Shown: positions 47,124-55,950 of the stretch, one piece after another
Layout: every line of letters starts with the position of its first letter
How positions within the stretch are numbered: the stretch's first letter is position 1
Assembly: GCF_030410395.1 (NCBI RefSeq)
Contig: NZ_JAUHHF010000012.1
Location: forward strand, 43,266 to 107,265
Direction: 5' to 3'
Source: Zwartia panacis
Lineage (GTDB): Bacteria; Pseudomonadota; Gammaproteobacteria; Burkholderiales; Burkholderiaceae_B
Length of the DNA stretch: 64,000 nucleotides
Notes under the pieces: generated by a model
Told to the model about the DNA's origin: nothing
What the model saw: the letters and a program-made list of their open reading frames with translations, nothing else
The model's database searches: none
Program-made: the position numbers and the translations under genes

Positions 47124-47614
47124 CGAACACCAAATACCGAGTCGAGATAAATTTGGCACAGCGTCTCCATGCCGCTTTGATCTTGTACATCAAAGCGAGC
47201 CGGAATGGGACTATCCACATCCCAGACACCCACCAAACGGCCCTGGTGTACCAGCGGTACCACGATTTCCGAGCGCGAAGCAGCATCGCAGGCGATATGG
47301 CCGGGAAAAGCATGGACGTCGGGCACGAGCTGTGTCGTTCGTGTCCGCGCCGCTGCACCGCACACGCCACGATCGAGCTGGATACGCAAACACGCAGGCT
47401 TGCCCTGGAACGGTCCAAGCACGAGCTCGGTGCCGTCATAAAAATAAAAACCAGCCCAATTCAAATCCGGCAAAGCGTGCATCACCAGCGCGGACAAATT
47501 CGCCGCATTGGCGATTCGGTCCTTTTCCCCCTCCATCAGCACCCGCGCTTGTTGGGCAAGCCGCTGATATTGCTCGACTTTTGGCAAAGAAAAGAGAGGT
47601 GTTGTATCGAACAT
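47120..47614 (-). CDS. msrC: Free methionine-(R)-sulfoxide reductase (GAF type)
   Basis: 164 residues, one GAF domain. The start MFDTTPLFSLPKVEQYQRLA and LNWAGFYFYDGTELVLGPFQ are typical. Three cysteines in GKPACLRIQLDRGVCG and HIACDAASRSE correspond to the catalytic and resolving set of fRMsr. It reduces free Met-(R)-O using thioredoxin. The start at 47614 is chosen by family length; a longer frame from 47977 lacks homology. It overlaps the next gene's start by ATGA. No strong ribosome-binding site is seen. Confidence 0.9.
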   Translation of the reverse strand: MFDTTPLFSLPKVEQYQRLAQQARVLMEGEKDRIANAANLSALVMHALPDLNWAGFYFYDGTELVLGPFQGKPACLRIQLDRGVCGAAARTRTTQLVPDVHAFPGHIACDAASRSEIVVPLVHQGRLVGVWDVDSPIPARFDVQDQSGMETLCQIYLDSVFGVR

Positions 47615-47815
47615 GATCACTTTGGGGTGGGCTACAGGAGCTTTGATTTTATCCACCTCGAAACGTATGGACAGCAGCGAAACCACAAGCCATAATGTGG
47701 AACAAATATGATCAAACCGAAAGTCTGCTTGAGCCCGCACGATGGGAATAACGTTGGCCTTTAAAGGATTGACGCCGAGTTTTGCCTTGCACATTCGTCC
47801 ATATATTGAACCATC

Positions 47816-48613
47816 ATGACAATTCCTACCCCTGCCATCAAATCCGGCACCCAAGTCGTTCAACGCGTCGCAGCACTCATGCGCGGAGTTTCCGCACGCA
47901 ACCGGGTCGGCGCCCGACTCATTGATCTCTGCACCGAAATCAATATCGAGCGTCCGACAGCGCACAGGATTTTGCAAGGCCTAGTGTCCGAAGGGCTCAT
48001 TCGTCAGGACGAGTCCACCAAACGTTATTTTCTGGGTAACGTGGTCTACGAAATGGGTCTGGCCGCCAGCCCCCGCACGAACATGCGCGATCTCTGTCAC
48101 TCTCACCTGCAGCAAATCGCGCAGTGCACAGGTGACACTGTCTTTTTGACGATTCGCGCGGGCTTTGATGGTGTCTGTATCGATCGCGCCGAGGGCGCCT
48201 TTCCCATCAAGGTGTTTGTCCTCGAGGTTGGCCGTCGTCGTCCGATCAACATCGGCGGCGGTGCGCTGGCCATTTTGAGCTTTCTCGACGACAACGAGAT
48301 CGAACGCATCCTCAAGATCAACAAAGATCGCTGCATGGAGAAATTTCCCAACTACTCCGAAGCTGAGGTTCGCAAAAATATCGCACGCGCCCGAGCTCGC
48401 GGCCATGTGGTCAGCGACGTCGTCGAACTACCGGGTGTGCGAACCATCGCCGCCCCCATCTTTGACAAAAACCGTCATCCCGTCGCCGCCATCAGCGTCG
48501 CCACGCTCAACACCCGCCTGGACAAAGACCGCAGCGAACTCGTTCTGGATTGCATCAACAAAGCGATTGAACAGATTCAACCGAATTTGTTAAATATTGA
48601 AACTGAAAATTAA
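47816..48613 (+). CDS. IclR family transcriptional regulator
   Basis: 265 residues. A winged helix-turn-helix lies in about residues 15-75 (INIERPTAHRILQGLVSEGL, IRQDESTKRYFLG), followed by an IclR effector domain: TVFLTIRAGFDGVCIDRAEG, PINIGGGALAILSFLDD and RTIAAPIFDKNRHPVAAISV. It probably regulates a nearby catabolic gene; the divergent fRMsr-GMC pair is the nearest candidate, across a 201-base region. The effector is unknown. Confidence 0.93.
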   Translation: MTIPTPAIKSGTQVVQRVAALMRGVSARNRVGARLIDLCTEINIERPTAHRILQGLVSEGLIRQDESTKRYFLGNVVYEMGLAASPRTNMRDLCHSHLQQIAQCTGDTVFLTIRAGFDGVCIDRAEGAFPIKVFVLEVGRRRPINIGGGALAILSFLDDNEIERILKINKDRCMEKFPNYSEAEVRKNIARARARGHVVSDVVELPGVRTIAAPIFDKNRHPVAAISVATLNTRLDKDRSELVLDCINKAIEQIQPNLLNIETEN

Positions 48614-48686
48614 AGGCTAAAGGTGAAATGCATTGCTTGGCCTAAAATCGATTATTGACAACGATTTGCTACTTGGGCTGCAAACA

Positions 48687-49097
48687 ATGCCGATACCACT
48701 TGATTTGTCTGCCTTAAAGAATGCTGTGAGCCGACTGGATGCTGGCTTGACTCGGCATTTTTCTGAACCTCTTGACACGCAATTACGCGATGGCTTGGTG
48801 CAACGTTTTGAGTTCACCTATGAAATTAGCCACAAAATGCTGAAACGCTACCTTGAAATGAGCTCTGCTAATCCAAGTCAGTTCGACAGCATGCCTTTTG
48901 CGGACCTGATACGCACTGCCAACGAGCAAGGTCTGCTCAAGGGCGACTGGAGCGACTGGCGTACCTACCGTGAGATGCGCAGCAAGACAAGCCATACCTA
49001 TGATGAAGCAATAGCCGTTCAAGTCGTAAGGGGAATCCCAGCCTTTTTAGATGAGGCTAAAGCCCTTCTTGAATCACTTCAGGAGCGTATCGCATGA
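48687..49097 (+). CDS. HEPN protein, HI0074-type nucleotidyltransferase partner (putative toxin, pair 1)
   Basis: A protein of about 136 residues, helical. The motif MRSKTSHTYDEA contains RX4HXY, the HEPN RNase motif including the Tyr that MntA enzymes AMPylate. DLSALKNAVSRLDAGL and RFEFTYEISHKMLKRYLE fit the HI0074 family. The start at 48687 matches the family; a TTG at 48633 with AAAGGTG upstream would add 18 residues. It overlaps the MNT gene by ATGA. Pairs like this are toxin (HEPN) and antitoxin (MNT). Confidence 0.85.
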   Translation: MPIPLDLSALKNAVSRLDAGLTRHFSEPLDTQLRDGLVQRFEFTYEISHKMLKRYLEMSSANPSQFDSMPFADLIRTANEQGLLKGDWSDWRTYREMRSKTSHTYDEAIAVQVVRGIPAFLDEAKALLESLQERIA

Positions 49098-49405
49098 TCC
49101 CCAGCACTAGCTTAGCCATAACGGCAGAAGAGCTGAATTTGCTACAAAGCATTCTGAAGCGTTATGTTCCAGACTTCAAAGTCTGGGCTTTTGGATCAAG
49201 AGTGACTGGAATGCACAAACCGTTCTCTGATCTAGATTTAGCCTTAGTCGGTGATGAGCCAATTGCAATCGAAACGCGTGCTGCGCTTAACGAGGCTCTT
49301 TCAAACTCTACTTTACCTTTCAAAGTGGATATCGTCGATTGGGCATCCACTTCTGAGGCATTTAAAGAAATCATTGAAAAACAAAAACTTGTCATTCAAC
49401 TTTGA
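49094..49405 (+). CDS. Minimal nucleotidyltransferase, HI0073 type (putative antitoxin, pair 1)
   Basis: 103 residues. The active site GSRVTGMHKPFSDLDLAL is a complete GSX10DXD motif of MNT enzymes, with the acidic pair DLD. AGGAG lies 8 bases before the start at 49094. The HEPN gene precedes it and overlaps it. In studied systems the MNT protein AMPylates the HEPN toxin Tyr and silences it; here that is inferred from motifs only. Confidence 0.88.
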   Translation: MIPSTSLAITAEELNLLQSILKRYVPDFKVWAFGSRVTGMHKPFSDLDLALVGDEPIAIETRAALNEALSNSTLPFKVDIVDWASTSEAFKEIIEKQKLVIQL

Positions 49406-49418
49406 AATTATCCCAACC

Positions 49419-50669
49419 TTAATCTGTTTCACCACAAGACCGGCTCTGAAGCCAGCTCAACACCCCTCTGGCTGTCCATTGCCCTGACGCCATCACGCCG
49501 TTGAGCAAATACCCACCTGTCGGGGCTTCCCAATCGAGCATCTCGCCGGCACAAAACACGCCTGGCAAATTTTTCAGCATTCCGTGTTCTGTCATCCCTT
49601 CAAACTGAACACCACCTGCCGTACTAATGGCCTCATCGATTGGACGACACGCAGACAACACGATAGGCAGATTTTTAATACCATACGCGAGTTTTTGTGG
49701 AGCGTTGAATACCTCTGCAGATAAACGCTCGCGCAACAACGCAGCACGCACACCTTGTAAACCTAGTCGTGTGCGCAAATGAGATGACATCGATCGTGTC
49801 CCGCGCGCACGTGAGACCTCATCAAGCACGCGTTGGGGACTGTGGTCAGGCAACAAATCCAGCAACAACGTCGCTTTGCCGCGCGTCAAAATCAAATCTC
49901 GCAAGCTGGCTGACAAGGCGTAAATCGCGCCACCCTCGAGTCCATGCTGCGTCACCATGCATTCGCCACGCAACGGCGCAGCTTTGCTGCCTTCAATTCG
50001 GAACTGTGCGGTTTTAATGGGCTCTCCCGCACACTTTTCCAGAAAATGTGCGGACCAGTTTGTCTCAAAGCCACCATTGCTGGGTAATAAAGGACTCAGC
50101 GGCACACCTTGCTCTTTTAGCCATGGCCACCACGCGCCATCCGAACCCAGCCTGGCCCAGCTCCCGCCTCCGAGCGCGAGGATTGTGGCATCGGGGGATG
50201 TCGTGATCTCACCCTTGGGAGTATCGAAACGCAGTTGTTGCGCATCATCCCAACCCAACCAGCGATGCCGCATCAAAAACTGCACGCCCTCGACGCGCAA
50301 GCGATGCATCCAGGCTCGTAAAAGCGGTGCGGCTTTCATTTCATCAGGAAACACCCGGCCCGAAGAGCCCACAAAAGTCTCGATGCCAAGCGCATGCACC
50401 CAGTCACGCAGCGCCTGGGCATCAAACTGCTCGAGCATACGTCCCATTTCCGGCGAGCGGGCACCATAACGCGTGACAAATTTATCAGAGGGTTCGGAGT
50501 GGGTGATGTTGAGCCCACCCCGTCCTGCCATCAGGAACTTGCGACCCACCGAAGGCTTTGCCTCAAAGACCTGCACCGTCAAACCCTTGCGGACAAGTGT
50601 TTCCGCAGCCATTAAACCTGCGGGACCTGCTCCGATGACGGCGACAACCAAGCGTTTTTCTGATGACAA
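49419..50669 (-). CDS. TIGR03862-type NAD(P)/FAD-dependent flavoprotein
   Basis: 416 residues in the HI0933-like flavoprotein family. The N-terminus is VVAVIGAGPAGLMAAETLVR with EAKPSVGRKFLMAGRGGLNI. Further motifs are LALGGGSWARLGSDGAWWPW and, at the end, VFCAGEMLDWEAPTGGYLLN, which defines the TIGR03862 branch. The reaction is unknown. It converges on the HEPN/MNT pair with a 13-base gap. Confidence 0.9.
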   Translation of the reverse strand: MSSEKRLVVAVIGAGPAGLMAAETLVRKGLTVQVFEAKPSVGRKFLMAGRGGLNITHSEPSDKFVTRYGARSPEMGRMLEQFDAQALRDWVHALGIETFVGSSGRVFPDEMKAAPLLRAWMHRLRVEGVQFLMRHRWLGWDDAQQLRFDTPKGEITTSPDATILALGGGSWARLGSDGAWWPWLKEQGVPLSPLLPSNGGFETNWSAHFLEKCAGEPIKTAQFRIEGSKAAPLRGECMVTQHGLEGGAIYALSASLRDLILTRGKATLLLDLLPDHSPQRVLDEVSRARGTRSMSSHLRTRLGLQGVRAALLRERLSAEVFNAPQKLAYGIKNLPIVLSACRPIDEAISTAGGVQFEGMTEHGMLKNLPGVFCAGEMLDWEAPTGGYLLNGVMASGQWTARGVLSWLQSRSCGETD

Positions 50670-50696
50670 GTGATTTCCTGATGGATATTTTTATGA

Positions 50697-51050
50697 TTAC
50701 TTTTTGGCCGCGGTCACGATGACTTCAACGAGCAAGTCCGGTGCGGCCAGTTTGACTTCACCGGTCGCGCGGGTGGGCAACGCGTTTTTAGGCGCCCACT
50801 CGGCCCAAACCGAGTTCATGCCCTCGAAGTCCTTGGTGATGTCTTTCAACCAGATCTGTACAGTCAACAGATGATGTTTATCTGTTCCTGCGCTTGCCAG
50901 ATGACCGTCGATTTTTGCGAACACGTCGCGTGTCTGGGCAACGATGTCACCCTTGACGCTCGAGGTGATGCCTGCGACATACACGGTGTCGCCATGGATC
51001 ACGACACGGCTCAAACGTTCATTGGAATCAATGCGAGTAATTGCACCCAT
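50697..51050 (-). CDS. RidA/YjgF family protein
   Basis: 117 residues. The pattern VYVAGITSSVKGDIVAQTRD and PTRATGEVKLAAPDLLVEV is that of RidA enzymes, which hydrolyse reactive enamines or imines, but the family is broad (Rid1-7) and this one may differ. A strong CAGGAGAA precedes the ATG. It is divergent from the acyl-CoA ligase gene across 121 bases. Confidence 0.85.
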   Translation of the reverse strand: MGAITRIDSNERLSRVVIHGDTVYVAGITSSVKGDIVAQTRDVFAKIDGHLASAGTDKHHLLTVQIWLKDITKDFEGMNSVWAEWAPKNALPTRATGEVKLAAPDLLVEVIVTAAKK

Positions 51051-51171
51051 CGTTATTCTCCTGATTGAATAAAAAATACAACTTAAAAAATAAAACTCAA
51101 AACCGCGGCAAACTTAAAACCTGCATGCAGTGTAGCTGTAATATTTACGCAAAGATAAAACTGAGACAACG

Positions 51172-53277
51172 ATGCGCCCACACGATCCTGCCCGAATTGC
51201 CAAACTCCTCAACCCACAATCCGTCGCCGTCATCGGCGCCTCCGATGACCCCTCGCGCATTGGTGGACGACCCATTTCCTACATGCTGGGCCAAGGCTAT
51301 CAAGGCAGAATTTTTCCTGTGAACCCCAATCGGACGACAGTGCAGGGTCTGACCGCCTACCCCAGTGTCGCCGCATTGCCTGAAACACCTGATATCGCCA
51401 TCGTGATCGTGCCGGCCTCCGCGGCACTCGACTCCGTCACAGCGCTCGCCGAGCGAGGCTGTGCGGCGGCCATTTTATTCACAGCGGGTTTTGCGGAAAC
51501 AGGACCTGAGGGTGCGCGTGAGCAACAAAAACTCGTCGATGCCGCGCACAAGCACGGCATGCGCCTGATTGGTCCGAACTCGCTGGGCCTGATCAATCCC
51601 TGCAATCATTTTTATGGCACGTTTGCGACAGGCTGTGAACTGGCCTTTCCCAAAGCGGGCGGTGTCGCGATCATCAGTCAGTCCGGCGCCTATGGTGCGC
51701 ACTTGATGGCGGTATCGACCGCAAACGATATTGGTCTTTCGGCCGTGATCTTGACGGGTAACGAAGCCGACCTGACAGTCGGTGATATGTTGCAAATGGT
51801 GGTCGAGGATCCGGCAACCAAAGTCATCATGCTTTACTCCGAAGGCATCAAAGAGTCTGCAGGTTTGCTCGCGGGCCTGGACGCCGCCCGGCGCGCCCGC
51901 AAACCGGTCCTGATGATGAAAGTCGGTCGCAGCGCAATCGGCAGTGCAGCTGCGCAATCCCATACTGCCTCCATCGCAGGAGACGATCGTGTCACCGATG
52001 CAGTCTTGAAAGAGTTTGGCGTCGTGCGCGTACAAACGACCGAGCAAATGCTCGATATCGCACGTCTGGCGACGCGCGGCATCTATCCCGCTCACAACAC
52101 GCTCGGTGTCATTACCGTCAGCGGTGGCGCTGGGGTCATCATCTCGGATGCGGCCGATGCGGTCGGTTTACCCATGCCTGAAATGCCACTGGACGCGCAA
52201 GAGCGACTACTCAAGCTGCTGCCCTTCGCCGCTCCACGTAATCCCGTCGATGTCACGGCTCAGTTTCTCAACGAGATGTCCTTGATCAGTACCTTTACCG
52301 ATGCGCTGATCGCCGAAGGCAAATACACCTCCATACTCGGTTTCTTTACCTACACAGGCGGCGTCGCAAGCGTCGCACCACGCTTGCGTGAACAGCTCAA
52401 GATCACCCGCAGCAAACATCCTGATTGTATTTTTGCATTGTCGTTGATGGCCTCGCGTGAACAAATCCGGGAATATGAAAACGATGGCTTTGCCGTCTTC
52501 GAAGATCCCTCGCGCGCCGTTGTGGCGATCGAAGCGATGGGACAATTTGGTCGCGCATTTGCCAAGGCACCTGCTTTGCCCGCACCCAAGCTTGCCCCGA
52601 TCTCCTTGCCCACTCACAACCCCTCCGAGGCACAGGCCAAACAACTCCTTGCGCAAGCGGGCATTGCTTCTGCTCCTGAAGAGGTGTGCACAACGATCGA
52701 AGCTGCCGTCACCGCCGCGCAAAAGATCGGTTTTCCCGTTGTCATGAAAATCGTCTCGCCCGATATTCTGCATAAATCGGAGATCGGCGGCGTACTGCTC
52801 GATATCCATCATGAAGCGGATGTGCGAGAGGGTTTCGCGCTGTTGATGCAACGTGGCAAAACCGCAGCGCCTCAAGCACGTCTGGAGGGTGTGCTAGTCG
52901 CCAAACAACTCAAAGGCGGTGTCGAATGCATCCTCGGGATTCATCAAGACCCCGTGTTCGGCCCAGTCGCGATGTTTGGACTCGGCGGGATTTTTGTGGA
53001 AATCTTGCAAGACGTTGTGCTGCACCGCTGTCCATTCGGACCCGATGTCGCCGAGGAAATGATTCGTTCGATCAAAGGTTCGCCGTTGCTACTCGGTGCG
53101 CGCGGACGCCCCGTGGCGGACATCAAAGCACTTTCTGAGATGCTCTCTCAGCTGTCGGCCTTTGCCGTGGCCGCTGGCCCGCGCCTGCAATCCATCGACC
53201 TCAATCCTGTCCTCGCAATGCCGCAAGGACAGGGCGCGTACGCCGTGGATGCCGTGATTGAGGTCACGCAGGGGTAA
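51172..53277 (+). CDS. NDP-forming acyl-CoA synthetase (acetate-CoA ligase family)
   Basis: 701 residues with three domains: a CoA-binding domain (about 1-135, SVAVIGASDDPSRIGGRPIS), a succinyl-CoA-ligase-like domain (about 150-300, GGVAIISQSGAYGAHLMAVS and the phospho-His region AAQSHTASIAGDD) and an ATP-grasp domain (about 480-700, PVVMKIVSPDILHKSEIGGV). The family couples acyl-CoA to acid and nucleotide, so it may use acetyl-, propionyl-, pimeloyl- or feruloyl-CoA; the acyl group cannot be told. It is monocistronic by position. Confidence 0.88.
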   Translation: MRPHDPARIAKLLNPQSVAVIGASDDPSRIGGRPISYMLGQGYQGRIFPVNPNRTTVQGLTAYPSVAALPETPDIAIVIVPASAALDSVTALAERGCAAAILFTAGFAETGPEGAREQQKLVDAAHKHGMRLIGPNSLGLINPCNHFYGTFATGCELAFPKAGGVAIISQSGAYGAHLMAVSTANDIGLSAVILTGNEADLTVGDMLQMVVEDPATKVIMLYSEGIKESAGLLAGLDAARRARKPVLMMKVGRSAIGSAAAQSHTASIAGDDRVTDAVLKEFGVVRVQTTEQMLDIARLATRGIYPAHNTLGVITVSGGAGVIISDAADAVGLPMPEMPLDAQERLLKLLPFAAPRNPVDVTAQFLNEMSLISTFTDALIAEGKYTSILGFFTYTGGVASVAPRLREQLKITRSKHPDCIFALSLMASREQIREYENDGFAVFEDPSRAVVAIEAMGQFGRAFAKAPALPAPKLAPISLPTHNPSEAQAKQLLAQAGIASAPEEVCTTIEAAVTAAQKIGFPVVMKIVSPDILHKSEIGGVLLDIHHEADVREGFALLMQRGKTAAPQARLEGVLVAKQLKGGVECILGIHQDPVFGPVAMFGLGGIFVEILQDVVLHRCPFGPDVAEEMIRSIKGSPLLLGARGRPVADIKALSEMLSQLSAFAVAAGPRLQSIDLNPVLAMPQGQGAYAVDAVIEVTQG

Positions 53278-53293
53278 TCATTTTGACTGGAGT

Positions 53294-53318
53294 GGGCGAG
53301 ATGATGATGATCTCGTCC
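53294..53318. terminator. Hairpin between convergent acyl-CoA ligase and HepT genes
   Basis: GGGCGAGAT and ATCTCGTCC form a 9-base-pair stem with one G-U pair and a 7-base loop, 17 bases after the ligase stop. No clear T run follows on either strand, so termination is weak or of another kind. Confidence 0.45.
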
Positions 53319-53326
53319 GCTTCAAA

Positions 53327-53782
53327 TTAACTCGGGTACTTGTTCATTAACGCTTGAGCGTCCTGAGTGACTTTTGGCACGATCGCCAAAAGCTCTTTTG
53401 CTAATTGATAAACAACAGAATAAATCTCGAGCATTTTTTCTGCTGCGTACTCGTGCGCAATCATATTCCTCAGTTCGCGGATTTTAACCAGCTTGCTCGC
53501 GTCAGCCCACCCACGTTTTTCAGCTCGATCAATACGGTCTCGCACAGTTCCAATGCCAACCAGTTCGATTTCATCCACTAATCGAAAAATCCGTTGAATC
53601 AACAAGTCAGCCAATCTGGCAAAACGGCTGGTCAGAGACTCCAAACGCTCGAGCTTTTCTGGAGGCAAGTCCTTCTGACCAATAAGCTCGGTACAACGCT
53701 CGAGTGAATACTCTAGATGCTGAGCTGCCAGAGAAAGCCCAACGAGCTCTTCTTTAAGGAATTGAACATTGGCCGCACTCAC
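53327..53782 (-). CDS. hepT: HepT-like HEPN protein (putative toxin, pair 2)
   Basis: 151 residues, helical. LRNMIAHEYAAEKM contains RX4HXY, the HepT active-site and AMPylation motif. The start is a GTG at 53782 overlapping the MntA stop (GTGA). In this pair the antitoxin gene comes first, the reverse of the pair at 48687. It differs from the HI0074-type protein in sequence outside the motif. Confidence 0.85.
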   Translation of the reverse strand: MSAANVQFLKEELVGLSLAAQHLEYSLERCTELIGQKDLPPEKLERLESLTSRFARLADLLIQRIFRLVDEIELVGIGTVRDRIDRAEKRGWADASKLVKIRELRNMIAHEYAAEKMLEIYSVVYQLAKELLAIVPKVTQDAQALMNKYPS

Positions 53783-54060
53783 AATCGAATGCCCCTTTCA
53801 AGTGCGATCTTTGCAAACGGCCTGTTGGAGTCAGGAAAAACGACTAAATCAATTTTCCGCTCACCAAGTTTTTCGTGCAGCTGCGCCAAAATCTCGAGTT
53901 TTTTCATCAACCCAATACGCTTTGATAAGACAAGCAGGTCAATGTCACCGCCCCGCGCAGTGTCATCTATTCGGGAGCCAAACAAATAGACCTCTGCATC
54001 GATGTCAGCCTGATGGATGGCATCATGGATCGCAACTTGTTCTGGTATGGCTAAGCGCAT
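53779..54060 (-). CDS. mntA: MntA-like nucleotidyltransferase (putative antitoxin, pair 2)
   Basis: 93 residues. The active site GSRIDDTARGGDIDLLVL follows the MNT pattern with GSX9DXD, one residue shorter than the classic GSX10DXD of pair 1. A strong GGGAGG precedes the ATG. The C-terminus ends IRL and overlaps hepT. By analogy it modifies HepT with AMP; this is not tested by sequence. Confidence 0.87.
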   Translation of the reverse strand: MRLAIPEQVAIHDAIHQADIDAEVYLFGSRIDDTARGGDIDLLVLSKRIGLMKKLEILAQLHEKLGERKIDLVVFPDSNRPFAKIALERGIRL

Positions 54061-54115
54061 CTCAATCCTCCCACAATCAGTGCTGACAATAAAATAATCA
54101 CTACCGTGCCTGATT

Positions 54116-55882
54116 TTACTTCGCCTTAGGCACTTTACCCGTCATCGGCGGCATCAGGAAGTCAAAGTCGACGCCTTTGTCTGCCTGGGTCACGCTTTCG
54201 AGGAATAGCCGTCGATAGCCACGTTGCGCGGTCGGGATCACGACAGGTTTCGCCGCGCGACGCTTGGCGAGCTCTTCGTCGCTGACCAGTAACGCCAGCT
54301 CGCGCTTCTCCACGCTCAGTCGGATACGGTCACCGTTTTGCACGTAGGCCAAGGGTCCGCCAATCGCCGACTCGGGTGTGACGTGCAACACGATCGTCCC
54401 GAAGGCCGTCCCGCTCATGCGACCATCAGAGATGCGAACGATGTCCTTGACGCCAGCTGTGGCGAGCTTTTTAGGGATCGGCATATATCCAGCTTCAGGC
54501 ATGGTCGCCCCCTTGGGGCCGATATGCTTGAGCACCAGAATGTCGTCCGCAGTCACATCCAGATCAGGCGAGTCAATGCGGTTGGCCATATCCTCGAGGT
54601 TTTCAAATACGACCGCGCGACCTTCGTGCTCCATCAACTTGGGATGCGCGGCAGACTGCTTGATAATCGCACCGCCTGGCGCGAGGTTGCCCTGCAGCAC
54701 TGCGATGCCACCCTGCGGGTAGATCGGATTTTTCGCAGTACGTACCACGTCTTGTTTGAAACCGGGACCTGCGGCCTCGATTTCCTCACCCAGCGTGCGA
54801 CCTGTGACGGTCATCGCATCCAGATGCAATAAAGGCTTGAGCTCGCGAAGCAATGTCGCCATTCCGCCGGCATGATGGAAGTCCTCCATGTAGTGCTGAC
54901 CCGAAGGCTTCAGGTCCAGCAGCACTGGCGTATCGCGGCCCATGCGATCAAGCGCCTTGAGGTCCATTTCAAAACCCATCCGGCCCGCGATCGCTGTCAA
55001 ATGCACGATACCGTTGGTCGAACCACCAATTGCGAGCAACACTCGCATCGCGTTTTCAAAAGCTTTTTCCGTCAGAATCTTGTCGATCGTCAAACGCTTG
55101 CGTGCGATTTCCACGGCCAGTGCACCGCTGCGCTCAGCCACGCGGATACGGTCGGCTGTCACAGCTGGTGGGGAAGCACCACCGGGCACGGTCATGCCAA
55201 GCGCTTCTGCAATACAGGCCATCGTGCTCGCGGTCCCCATCACCGAACAGGTTCCGACACTGGCCACGAGCTGGCTATTCACATCGGCGATCTCTTCAGC
55301 GTCGATTTCCTCGGCGCGGAATTTTCCCCAGTAACGACGGCAATCCGTACAAGCACCCACACGCTCGCTACGATGCGAGCCCGTCAACATCGAACCCGTG
55401 ATCAACTGCACGGCAGGTAAACCTGCGGAGGCCGCACCCATCAATTGGGCAGGGACTGTTTTGTCACAGCCACCAATCAACACCACCGCATCCATCGGTT
55501 GAGCGCGCAACAACTCCTCTGTGTCCATCGACATCAGGTTACGCAGATACATACTGGTGGGGTTGGAAAAACTCTCGTGAATCGAGATCGTCGGAAAGTC
55601 CATTGGCAGACCGCCCGCCAACATGATGCCGCGCTTGACGGCTTCGATCAGCTGAGGCGCATTGCCATGACAGGGGTTGTAGGCACTCCCTGTGTTGGTG
55701 ATGCCAATGACCGGACGCTCCAGCGCGGAGTCGGTAAAGCCCGCACCTTTGATAAACGCCTTGCGCAAGAACAAGGAAAAACCGCGATCGCCATAATTCG
55801 CCAAACCTTTGGACATCCCTTCGCTGCTCGCGGCGGGATTCAGTGAGTGGCCTTTATTCTCTTTATTCTTGTCGTCCGACAT
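54116..55882 (-). CDS. IlvD/Edd family dehydratase, likely sugar-acid dehydratase
   Basis: 588 residues. The Fe-S ligand cysteines lie in YNPCHGN, GGCDKTVPAQ and GTCSVMGTASTMACIAEAL, and the C-terminal DGRMSGTAFGTIVLHV is standard. GACTDCRRYWGKFR adds two more Cys. The match to L-arabinonate or other aldonate dehydratases seems closer than to IlvD of valine synthesis, but the two are alike. The start is ATG at 55882, with AGGTG 6 bases upstream. It is downstream of an SDR gene on the same strand, consistent with a sugar-acid pathway. Confidence 0.88.
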   Translation of the reverse strand: MSDDKNKENKGHSLNPAASSEGMSKGLANYGDRGFSLFLRKAFIKGAGFTDSALERPVIGITNTGSAYNPCHGNAPQLIEAVKRGIMLAGGLPMDFPTISIHESFSNPTSMYLRNLMSMDTEELLRAQPMDAVVLIGGCDKTVPAQLMGAASAGLPAVQLITGSMLTGSHRSERVGACTDCRRYWGKFRAEEIDAEEIADVNSQLVASVGTCSVMGTASTMACIAEALGMTVPGGASPPAVTADRIRVAERSGALAVEIARKRLTIDKILTEKAFENAMRVLLAIGGSTNGIVHLTAIAGRMGFEMDLKALDRMGRDTPVLLDLKPSGQHYMEDFHHAGGMATLLRELKPLLHLDAMTVTGRTLGEEIEAAGPGFKQDVVRTAKNPIYPQGGIAVLQGNLAPGGAIIKQSAAHPKLMEHEGRAVVFENLEDMANRIDSPDLDVTADDILVLKHIGPKGATMPEAGYMPIPKKLATAGVKDIVRISDGRMSGTAFGTIVLHVTPESAIGGPLAYVQNGDRIRLSVEKRELALLVSDEELAKRRAAKPVVIPTAQRGYRRLFLESVTQADKGVDFDFLMPPMTGKVPKAK

Positions 55883-55897
55883 GGTGCGCACCTGATG

Positions 55898-55917
55898 ATG
55901 AATGAATGAATGAATGA
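55898..55917. repeat. (ATGA)5 tetranucleotide repeat
   Basis: Five perfect ATGA units lie 16 bases upstream of the dehydratase ATG on the minus strand (TCAT there). They are followed by imperfect TGATTGATTAAGTAATTGAG. The position between ribosome-binding site and preceding gene could alter spacing or expression if copy number changes. It could also be chance. Confidence 0.75.
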
Positions 55918-55950
55918 TTGATTAAGTAATTGAGTAATTGTGTAATGGAT

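Noticed and set aside
47615..47977. Longer reading of the fRMsr gene
   Set aside because: The added 121 residues overlap the divergent IclR start region and do not fit the family length of about 165 residues.
51475..52095. Open frame of about 206 codons on the minus strand
   Set aside because: Antisense to the acyl-CoA ligase with Cys/His/Arg-rich composition typical of shadow frames.
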